Shown in pieces: positions 1 through 4,804 of a stretch of 6,336 nt of DNA. Position 1 is the stretch's first letter, and each line of letters begins with the position of its first letter. The stretch covers positions 1 through 6,336 of the forward strand of contig USCS01000095.1 of the NCBI GenBank assembly GCA_900552875.1, in the 5' to 3' direction. The notes below the pieces were generated by a model. The model saw only the letters and a list, made by a program, of their open reading frames with translations, had not been told where the DNA came from and did not search any database. The DNA comes from an uncultured Collinsella sp. Its GTDB lineage: Bacteria; Actinomycetota; Coriobacteriia; Coriobacteriales; Coriobacteriaceae. Both the position numbers and the translations under genes were made by a program.

Positions 1-25
1 CCTTATCTGTTTTGTGGTTCGCGTG

Positions 26-835
26 CTAGCGGGCCTGCTTGACCTTGGCTGCCGCCTCGACAAACGACTTCCAGAGGTTAAAGTCGGTTTCGAGCGTCTG
101 CCAGGTGTACTCGGGATGCCATTGCACGCCCAGGCAGAAGGGTTGGCCTTCGACTTCGATGCACTCGGGCACGCCATCGGTTGCCTTGGCGACCAAGCGC
201 GTGCTTTTACCCAGACGATCGATGCAGCAGTGGTGTGCGGAGTTGGTCTGGATAAGCCTGTGCCCGCCAAGCGCGCGCTCCAGCAACGAGCCCGGCACGA
301 CCTCGACGGGATGCGCGGGGTCGTTGAGCACGTGGGTATGGCGCCACTGCGTGCGGCCCTCGCGCGCGCCCAGGCTCGGCACGTCCATGCACAGGGTGCC
401 GCCAGTGGCGACATTGAGCAACTGCGTGCCGCGGCAGGTGGTAAAGAGCGGCTTTTTGGCGCGGAGCACCTCGCCGACCAGCTTAAACTCAAAGCTATCG
501 CGGATCTCGCAGCAGAGGGTGGGGTCGTAGGGGCGCTCGTCGCCCCAGCGCTTGGGGTTGACGTCCGGGCCGCCGGGAATAGCGATGCCGTCGGCGATAT
601 CGACGTAATGACGGATAACCTCAATGTCCTCGGTGATGGACATCTGCAGCGGCAGTCCGCCGGCGGCAAGAATGGCATCGACAAAGACACTTGCGATTTC
701 CTCGTTGGGGGAGAGCGTCTCGCTCAAAAACGGCTTTGCTTCTTCCCAACGCGGTGCGACGAGGATGAGTGGGCGGTCGGCGGGGTCGACGTCGACATAC
801 GGGGTGTAGGACGATGAGGTGCGGGTTCCGATCAT
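26..835 (-). CDS. Gamma-glutamyl-gamma-aminobutyrate hydrolase family protein (peptidase C26, class I glutamine amidotransferase-like)
   Basis: A complete 269-residue protein, the usual length for the PuuD/peptidase C26 family, which hydrolyses gamma-glutamyl amide bonds in the cytoplasm (for example gamma-glutamyl-GABA to glutamate plus GABA). Seen in the sequence: GGPDVNP at 88-94, the nucleophile elbow TTCRGTQLLN with Cys134, NSAHH at 198-202, and QWHPE at 238-242 supplying His240 and Glu242, so the Cys-His-Glu triad is intact. The ATG at 833-835 is chosen because no in-frame ATG, GTG or TTG is visible just upstream. Its Shine-Dalgarno is weak (only a GAAAG-like stretch), which may mean low or coupled translation. 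It lies 87 bp after the ABC ATPase gene on the same strand, with no convincing terminator between them (only a bulged stem at 900-919), so co-transcription with the importer is likely. The true substrate is unknown; glutamine amidotransferase-like enzymes of other specificity share this fold. Confidence 0.9.
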   Translation of the reverse strand: MIGTRTSSSYTPYVDVDPADRPLILVAPRWEEAKPFLSETLSPNEEIASVFVDAILAAGGLPLQMSITEDIEVIRHYVDIADGIAIPGGPDVNPKRWGDERPYDPTLCCEIRDSFEFKLVGEVLRAKKPLFTTCRGTQLLNVATGGTLCMDVPSLGAREGRTQWRHTHVLNDPAHPVEVVPGSLLERALGGHRLIQTNSAHHCCIDRLGKSTRLVAKATDGVPECIEVEGQPFCLGVQWHPEYTWQTLETDFNLWKSFVEAAAKVKQAR

Positions 836-922
836 GGTTGCGGCTTTCGAATCCGGGTGGACATGGCACAGGGGTGACGCGGGGCAAACGTTACTGATGA
901 ATTTGCCCGCGTGGCAATTGGG

Positions 923-1687
923 TTAGTGACCCTTGATGGAGTTGAGGAAGTCCTGGGCGCGCTTGGTTTGGGGGCGGTCGAAGAACTCGTCAGGCGTGCC
1001 GGTTTCCACGATCTGGCCGTCGGCCATAAACACGACGCGGTCGGCCACGCGGCGGGCGAAGTTCATCTCGTGCGTGATGACGATCATCGTCATGCCCTGC
1101 TGGGCCAGACGGACCATGACCTCGAGCACCTCGTTGATCATTTCGGGATCGAGGGCGCTCGTGGGCTCGTCGAAGAGCATGGCCTTGGGCTGCATGGCAA
1201 GCGAGCGAGCGATGGCTACGCGCTGCTGCTGGCCGCCTGAGAGCTGTGCGGGTACCTTATCGGCCTGTTCGGCCACGCCCACGCGGCTCAGCAGGTCCAT
1301 GGCGCGCTCACGAGCCTCCTCCTTGGACACGCCCAGCACATCGACCGGCCCCAGCATGACGTTCTGCAGCACCGTCATATGTGCAAACAGGTTGAACTGT
1401 TGAAATACCATGCCCAGCTCGGCGCGCATGCGGGCAAGGTCTTTGCCTTCCTGCGGAAGCGGCTGACCTTCGATGAGGATCTCGCCCGAGTCGATGGTCT
1501 CCAAGCGGTTGATGGTGCGGCACATGGTCGACTTGCCCGAGCCCGAGGGCCCGATCACGACGACGACCTCGCCGCGGTCGACCGAGAGATTGATGTCGTT
1601 GAGGACATGTAGATCGCCATAGTGCTTATCGACGTGTCTGAGCTCGATCAGCGGCTGATTGCCGGTTGAAGAGGTGCTCTGTGCCAT
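923..1687 (-). CDS. Amino acid ABC transporter ATP-binding protein (GlnQ/HisP/GluA type)
   Basis: A 254-residue nucleotide-binding subunit that would drive a polar amino acid importer from the inner face of the membrane. All motifs are intact and in order: Walker A GPSGSGKST at 46-54, Q-loop in VFQQFNLF around Q96-Q97, signature LSGGQQQR at 149-156, Walker B and D-loop AMLFDEPTSALDPE at 169-182 with catalytic Glu174, and the switch His206 in ITHEM. The VFQQFNLFAHMTVLQNV stretch is characteristic of the polar amino acid (GlnQ/HisP) branch. The ATG at 1685-1687 has a strong AAGGAG site (1697-1702) nine bases upstream. It starts 36 bp after the second permease gene and is the fourth gene of the importer operon. 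Substrate specificity cannot be read from this subunit; the partner genes suggest glutamate, glutamine or aspartate. Confidence 0.96.
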   Translation of the reverse strand: MAQSTSSTGNQPLIELRHVDKHYGDLHVLNDINLSVDRGEVVVVIGPSGSGKSTMCRTINRLETIDSGEILIEGQPLPQEGKDLARMRAELGMVFQQFNLFAHMTVLQNVMLGPVDVLGVSKEEARERAMDLLSRVGVAEQADKVPAQLSGGQQQRVAIARSLAMQPKAMLFDEPTSALDPEMINEVLEVMVRLAQQGMTMIVITHEMNFARRVADRVVFMADGQIVETGTPDEFFDRPQTKRAQDFLNSIKGH

Positions 1688-1723
1688 GGTGCTCGGCTCC
1701 TTATGATTCGAAATGGTAAAGCG

Positions 1724-2557
1724 TTAGCGGATGATGGTCGCACCGGTCTTGTGCGAAACGTAGACAGCGGCCTTGTTGATCGCGACGTTGATGAGGATGT
1801 AGATGACCGCGATAACCAGGTAGACCGACACGAGGGCGTCGTAGTTGGTAATGAGCACGCGGGCATTTTGCATGAGGTCGGGGTAGCTCACCACGTAGGC
1901 GACGGTGGTGTCTTTGACTACGACCACAAGCTGCGAAATCAACGACGGAATGATAAACCGAATCGCCTGGGGCAACACGATTTTAAAGGTGATTTTAGCC
2001 TTGGAGAGACCGAGCGCCTGGGCGGCCTCGACCTGGCCACGCGGCACGGCGTAGACGCCGGCTCGGAAAATCTCGGCCAACACACCGGCTGCAGCGAGCG
2101 CGACAGGGAGCGTGAGCATCCAAAACGACGGCAGCGCAATCCTGTACTGAGGCAGCACCAAAAAGAAGAAGTAGATGAACAGAAGGCTCGGTACGCCGCG
2201 GAAGAAATCGGTGAGCACGCGGCAGGCCAGCTGCAGCGGCTTAATATCGCTCGTGCGGCCGAGCATAAGGGCTAAGCCCAGCACCAGCGCGATGGCGCCA
2301 GCGGTGAGTGCGACTTTAACGGTGCCCTCAAAGCCGGCAAGCAGGAACTTCCAGGTGGTGAGGTGCGTAAAGAAATACCAGTAGTGGACCGAAAGCTGGT
2401 CGGTCACATAAAAGCGCTGCAGTACCAGGATGGCGAGCGCGGCGACGGCGACGAGTGAGATAGCGGTGCCGATGCGAATCTTGGCGCGCATCTTGGGGCC
2501 GGGAGCCTCGTAGAGCGCATCGCGCATGGTGAGCGCGGAGGTGGAGTGCTTGCTCAT
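1724..2557 (-). CDS. Amino acid ABC transporter permease, GluD-like (larger permease)
   Basis: A 277-residue inner-membrane permease of the HisMQ/GlnP family. It has a cytoplasmic N-terminal leader of about 30 residues containing LYEAPGPK, a first hydrophobic segment around 31-47, and further membrane segments around 80-99, 122-137, 146-163, 201-217 and 243-262. The permease signature EAAQALGLSKAKITFKIVLP (177-196, running into QAIR) is the EAA loop that contacts the ATPase, and FFRGVPSLLF at 118-127 is typical of polar amino acid permeases. The longer N-terminus with a YEAPGP-like motif resembles corynebacterial GluD as I recall it. The ATG overlaps the stop of the upstream permease gene (ATGA, 2554-2557), so translation is probably coupled; an AAGGTGAGGA site at 2565-2574 also serves it. 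It probably pairs with the 219-residue permease as a heterodimer. Confidence 0.94.
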   Translation of the reverse strand: MSKHSTSALTMRDALYEAPGPKMRAKIRIGTAISLVAVAALAILVLQRFYVTDQLSVHYWYFFTHLTTWKFLLAGFEGTVKVALTAGAIALVLGLALMLGRTSDIKPLQLACRVLTDFFRGVPSLLFIYFFFLVLPQYRIALPSFWMLTLPVALAAAGVLAEIFRAGVYAVPRGQVEAAQALGLSKAKITFKIVLPQAIRFIIPSLISQLVVVVKDTTVAYVVSYPDLMQNARVLITNYDALVSVYLVIAVIYILINVAINKAAVYVSHKTGATIIR

Positions 2558-3213
2558 CGGAGGATCCTCACCTTCTTATCGATATAGTTGCCAATGTGGC
2601 TTACCACAAAGGCCGTGCCCAGGTAGCCGAGCGCCGAGATAAAGAACGCGGCGACGCCGCCGAGCGAGCGCGTGTTGATGTAGCTCACCACGCCGGTGAG
2701 CTCCTGCGGTTTAAGCGGCACCTGACTGCCGAGCGCGGTGGTGAGCATGACGGCGATAAAGAGGTTGGTCATGGGTAATACGCTCGAGCGCAGCGCCTGC
2801 GGAATCACGATTTTGGCGAGGATACGGCTGAAGCCCATGCCCAGCGAGCGGGCGGCTTCCACCTGGCCGACGCCGACGGTGTTGATGCCGCTCATAAAGT
2901 TCTCGGAGCCAAAGGCCGAGCCCAAAAGGACCGTGGCGACGATAACGCAGGTGCGGTAGGGCAGAACGACCTTGAGCGGCGGCAGTGCGTAGACGACGAT
3001 GATGAGCAGCGCGATGCCGGGGATGTTACGGAAGACCTGGACATACAGGTCGCCAAAGACGCGCAGCGGCTTGAGCGGCGACACGCGCATCACGGTGGCG
3101 GCGACGGCCAGCACCATGGCGATGGCAAACGACTCAAGCGTCATGCCCCAGGTTGCTAGCAGCGCGTCGATATAGTTCTGGCCATAGAGCGACCAGAGTT
3201 CGGAGAGACTCAT
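2554..3213 (-). CDS. Amino acid ABC transporter permease, GluC-like (smaller permease)
   Basis: A 219-residue membrane subunit of the HisMQ/GlnP family, with hydrophobic segments around 22-42, 66-80, 86-101, 143-160 and 186-206. The motif FRNIPGIALLIIV at 61-73 and the EAA loop EAARSLGMGFSRILAKIVIP (120-139 region, followed by QALR) are diagnostic; the loop docks on the ATPase. Its length fits GluC-type partners (about 220-230 residues). The ATG at 3211-3213 has a strong GGGAGGT site at 3218-3224, four bases upstream. It is the second gene of the operon, separated from the binding-protein gene by 138 bp holding a stem-loop, and its stop codon overlaps the start of the second permease gene by four bases. 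The substrate is inferred from the neighbours only. Confidence 0.94.
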   Translation of the reverse strand: MSLSELWSLYGQNYIDALLATWGMTLESFAIAMVLAVAATVMRVSPLKPLRVFGDLYVQVFRNIPGIALLIIVVYALPPLKVVLPYRTCVIVATVLLGSAFGSENFMSGINTVGVGQVEAARSLGMGFSRILAKIVIPQALRSSVLPMTNLFIAVMLTTALGSQVPLKPQELTGVVSYINTRSLGGVAAFFISALGYLGTAFVVSHIGNYIDKKVRILR

Positions 3214-3351
3214 GCGGACCTCCCGTCGATAAGGAAAGGGGCTCCCGTGTGTACGGAAGCCCCGACAACTCAGTGAGGAAACAGTTTACCGCAATAAAGC
3301 GCATCATGCGTTTCCGTATGGTTTCGTTGCGGTCGTTACCAGGCTCGCTGC
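3214..3351 (-). other. Structured intercistronic region between binding-protein and permease genes
   Basis: These 138 bp contain no convincing gene. Beside the strong stem-loop at 3238-3263 there is a perfect 7-bp inverted repeat, ACCGCAA (3288-3294) with TTGCGGT (3327-3333), which encloses a short CGCAT-C-ATGCG palindrome (3300-3310). A GGAAAC (3278-3283) and GTTTCC pair (about 3310-3315) could form an alternative fold. The left end carries the GGGAGGT ribosome-binding site of the permease gene. Such structured spacers after the first gene of an importer operon often protect the binding-protein message; that role is inferred here. Confidence 0.5.
3238..3263 (-). terminator. Intercistronic stem-loop: partial terminator or mRNA stabiliser
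   Basis: GGGGCT (3238-3243) pairs with AGCCCC (3258-3263), and CCGT (3245-3248) pairs with ACGG (3253-3256) around a GTGT loop, with one mismatch. On the minus strand it is followed by TTTCCTT, only a weak T tract. It lies between the binding-protein gene and the first permease gene. It therefore probably lets some transcripts through while ending or protecting the others, giving more binding protein than permease. Confidence 0.6.
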
Positions 3352-4347
3352 CTAGGCGCCGATCTCGGGCAGCTCGGGAACATTGGTGTCGCCCGTACGG
3401 TCGCCGATGCAGATCTGCCACAGCTCGGTCCAGGTGCCATCATCCTCGATCTGCTTAAGGAAGTCGTTGACAAAGGCGACGCCGTCGGAATCGAGCGGCA
3501 GACCGATGCCATAGGGCTCCTTGCTGCCGAAGGGCTTACCGGCAATCTTGTACTTACCGGGCTCGCGGACCAGGGCGCTCTGCTGCATGTTGTTATCGAT
3601 GACGTAGGCATCGACGCGGCCCTGCTGGAGTGCCTGGCGGGCCTCCTCGTCGGTCTTGAACTCCTGCTGGCTGGCCTTGGGGGCGAACTCCTCCAGGATG
3701 GCGGGGCCGTTGGAGCCGGACTGGACGGCGACGTTCTTGTCGGCCAGGTCGTCGACGCTCTTGATGTCGTCGTTATCGGCGAGCACCAGGATAGCCTGCT
3801 GGGTGTAGTAGTAGGGACCGGCAAAGGAGACGAGCTTCTTGCGCTCGTCAGTGATGGTGTAGGTGGCAAAGACGGCGTCGACCTGGCCGTTCTGCAGGAC
3901 AGACTCGCGCGTGTCCGAGGTCACCTGGGTGATCTCGACCTTGTTCTCGCCCAGAATGTAGTTGGACAGGAGCTGTGCGATACCGGCATCGAAGCCGCGG
4001 GTCTGACCGTCTTTCTCGTTGAGGAGGGAGAAGAGCGTGGAGGTCTGAACGCCACCGATCTTAAAGACGCCGGCGTCCTTGACGGCCGTGGCCCAGGCGC
4101 TGGCGGCGATGGCGTCGTCATCGGCCTTGGGACCGTTGTCGACGAGCTTGTCGAATGCCTTAGCGTCGAGCGTGGTGGAAGCCTCGGTATCATTGGAGCT
4201 CTTGGAGGAGCCGGCGGCGGAACCCTTGTCGGCCTCGGCGCTGGTGTCGGAGCAGCCGGCAAGACCAAGGCCGGCGACGGTTGCGAAGGTGGCGGCAACG
4301 AAGCCGCGGCGGTCGAGAACGACCTGCTGGGAGAGGTTCTTGCTCAT
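3352..4347 (-). CDS. Glutamate-type ABC transporter substrate-binding lipoprotein (Tat-type signal)
   Basis: A complete 331-residue extracytoplasmic binding protein of the bacterial family 3 (GlnH/GluB) type, first gene of the importer operon. The N-terminus has twin arginines in LDRRGFVAA (R13-R14), a hydrophobic core, and a lipobox LAGC with Cys32, so it should be lipid-anchored after signal peptidase II cleavage. Residues 33-60 form a Ser/Ala/Gly/Thr-rich linker. The periplasmic-binding fold follows: GFDAGIAQLL at 118-127, TRESVLQNGQVDAVFATYTI at 146-165 (Arg147 is the likely carboxylate ligand), AVQSGSNGP around 207-215, and GRVDAYVIDNN at 243-253 (Asp251 is the likely amino-group ligand). 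The ATG at 4345-4347 has an AAGGTG site at 4355-4360, seven bases upstream, and a promoter at 4391-4420. Glutamate is the best guess; glutamine, aspartate or a gamma-glutamyl compound remain possible. Confidence 0.92.
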   Translation of the reverse strand: MSKNLSQQVVLDRRGFVAATFATVAGLGLAGCSDTSAEADKGSAAGSSKSSNDTEASTTLDAKAFDKLVDNGPKADDDAIAASAWATAVKDAGVFKIGGVQTSTLFSLLNEKDGQTRGFDAGIAQLLSNYILGENKVEITQVTSDTRESVLQNGQVDAVFATYTITDERKKLVSFAGPYYYTQQAILVLADNDDIKSVDDLADKNVAVQSGSNGPAILEEFAPKASQQEFKTDEEARQALQQGRVDAYVIDNNMQQSALVREPGKYKIAGKPFGSKEPYGIGLPLDSDGVAFVNDFLKQIEDDGTWTELWQICIGDRTGDTNVPELPEIGA

Positions 4348-4390
4348 GGTAGAACACCTTTCTCAATAAAATCCCTAGCGGTTGAGTAGA

Positions 4391-4420
4391 GTTATACCCT
4401 ATCGCGCTCAAATGGGTCAA
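4391..4420 (-). promoter_or_regulatory. Sigma-70-type promoter of the ABC importer operon
   Basis: On the minus strand, TTGACC (4415-4420) and TATAAC (4391-4396) are separated by 18 bp. Both boxes are close to consensus, and the spacing is acceptable. Transcription should begin near 4384, giving a leader of about 37 nt before the binding-protein ATG. No other comparably good promoter is seen between this gene and the end of the window, so the importer genes and probably the C26 hydrolase depend on it. Confidence 0.75.
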
Positions 4421-4531
4421 CACGAAATAACTCAGAAACATACTTACCTTATGGGTTATTCTACCTACTAAAAAGGGACAGGCACCTTCGTGGTGGTTTT
4501 GGCCGATGCGGCGGCATGCCTTGTTGCTTTG
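4421..4531. other. Gene-free stretch upstream of the importer promoter, with a GGGACAGGCACC motif
   Basis: No open reading frame here has gene-like features. The stretch is AT-rich at 4421-4470 and includes two similar pieces, ACTTACC (about 4442-4448) and TCTACCTAC (about 4460-4468). It then carries AAAAGGGACAGGCACCTTCG at 4471-4490, where CACC and GGTG could form only a small hairpin. The motif resembles a dispersed intergenic sequence I recall from other bacterial genomes, but nothing in this window repeats it, so its nature is unresolved. Confidence 0.4.
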
Positions 4532-4586
4532 TCTCCATCTGTAACATCTGCAGCCGTTTTTGCCGAGCGACTGTTACAGATCGAGA
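4532..4586. repeat. Inverted-repeat module 1 of the array
   Basis: Arms 4532-4546 (TCTCCATCTGTAACA) and 4572-4586 are complementary at 14 of 15 positions around a 25-nt loop (4547-4571). The loop carries GCCG twice, around a run of T. If transcribed, either strand could form a long stem-loop. Confidence 0.8.
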
Positions 4587-4611
4587 TTTTCTCTTCAGGG
4601 GAATTCGAATG

Positions 4612-4666
4612 TCTCAATCTGTAACATCTGGACGGCCAAAAGGTCTCTATCTGTTATAGATTGAGA
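4612..4666. repeat. Inverted-repeat module 2 of the array
   Basis: Arms 4612-4626 and 4652-4666 are complementary at 14 of 15 positions around a 25-nt loop (4627-4651), and the flanking G4611 and C4667 extend the pairing by one. The loop holds a small GGCC-AAAA-GGTC hairpin. The right arm belongs to a 25-bp near-palindrome (4643-4667). Confidence 0.82.
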
Positions 4667-4692
4667 CAAAGGTCTGGGACTAGGACGTCTTA

Positions 4693-4747
4693 TCCAGATT
4701 TGTAACAGTTAGACGGAAATTCGGACCCTAGATGTTACAGATTGAGA
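4693..4747. repeat. Inverted-repeat module 3 of the array (left arm degenerate)
   Basis: The right arm (4733-4747) is a perfect consensus copy on the minus strand. The left arm (4693-4707) keeps TGTAACA but matches only 11 of 15 positions overall. The loop is again exactly 25 nt (4708-4732) and shares GACGG at the same offset as module 2, so the module is recognisably homologous despite the decay. Confidence 0.68.
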
Positions 4748-4766
4748 TAATCGCGTCGCGAAAATA

Positions 4767-4803
4767 AAAACCTCCGCAGGGGTGCTTTCCTTGCGGAGGT
4801 TTT
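4767..4803 (-). terminator. Rho-independent terminator of the DXS-family gene
   Basis: AAAACCTCCGCA (4767-4778) pairs perfectly with TGCGGAGGTTTT (4792-4803), giving a 12-bp stem with a 13-nt loop. On the minus strand it is followed by TTTTTATTTT, a good T tract, and the stem begins one base after the stop codon. The plus-strand side is also moderately T-rich, so it may work in both directions. Confidence 0.9.
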
Positions 4804-4804
4804 C

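Larger units (their letters stand above)
4532..4747. repeat. Array of six 15-bp repeats in alternating orientation, 40-41 bp period
   Basis: Six copies of TCTCAATCTGTAACA occur: + 4532-4546, - 4572-4586, + 4612-4626, - 4652-4666, + 4693-4707, - 4733-4747. Copies 3 and 6 are identical. Copies 1, 2 and 4 differ by one base each, and copy 5 is degenerate (11 of 15). The start-to-start distances are 40, 40, 40, 41 and 40 bp, and the spacers are 25 or 26 bp. Orientation flips at every copy, so copies 1-2, 3-4 and 5-6 form three inverted repeats of 55 bp each. The array lies between the DXS-family terminator and the importer promoter. It is not a CRISPR array, because the repeats alternate and are too short. 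The best comparisons are a BIME/REP-like mosaic element or a multi-site operator; its function is unknown. Confidence 0.85.

Noticed and set aside
14..817. A 267-codon open frame on the plus strand opposite the C26 hydrolase gene
   Set aside because: It mirrors the high-G+C hydrolase gene, has no recognisable motif and no ribosome-binding site, and the minus-strand protein has a full catalytic triad.
900..919. A possible terminator between the ATPase and hydrolase genes
   Set aside because: The AATT/GCC stem is short, has a bulge and lacks a T tract, so it does not support separating the hydrolase from the operon.
1703..2275. A 190-codon plus-strand frame opposite the larger permease gene
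   Set aside because: Its composition is highly charged and low in complexity, rich in Asp, Glu, Arg and Gln. It is the antisense shadow of a membrane protein whose EAA loop is clear.
4532..4747. CRISPR array
   Set aside because: The period is CRISPR-like at first glance, but the repeats alternate in orientation and are only about 15 bp. The convergent spacers share bases at fixed offsets, and no cas gene is in view.
4751..4761. A perfect odd palindrome TCGCG-T-CGCGA between the array and the terminator
   Set aside because: It is short, occurs once and is easily expected by chance in high-G+C DNA. The hairpin would be unstable with a one-base loop.
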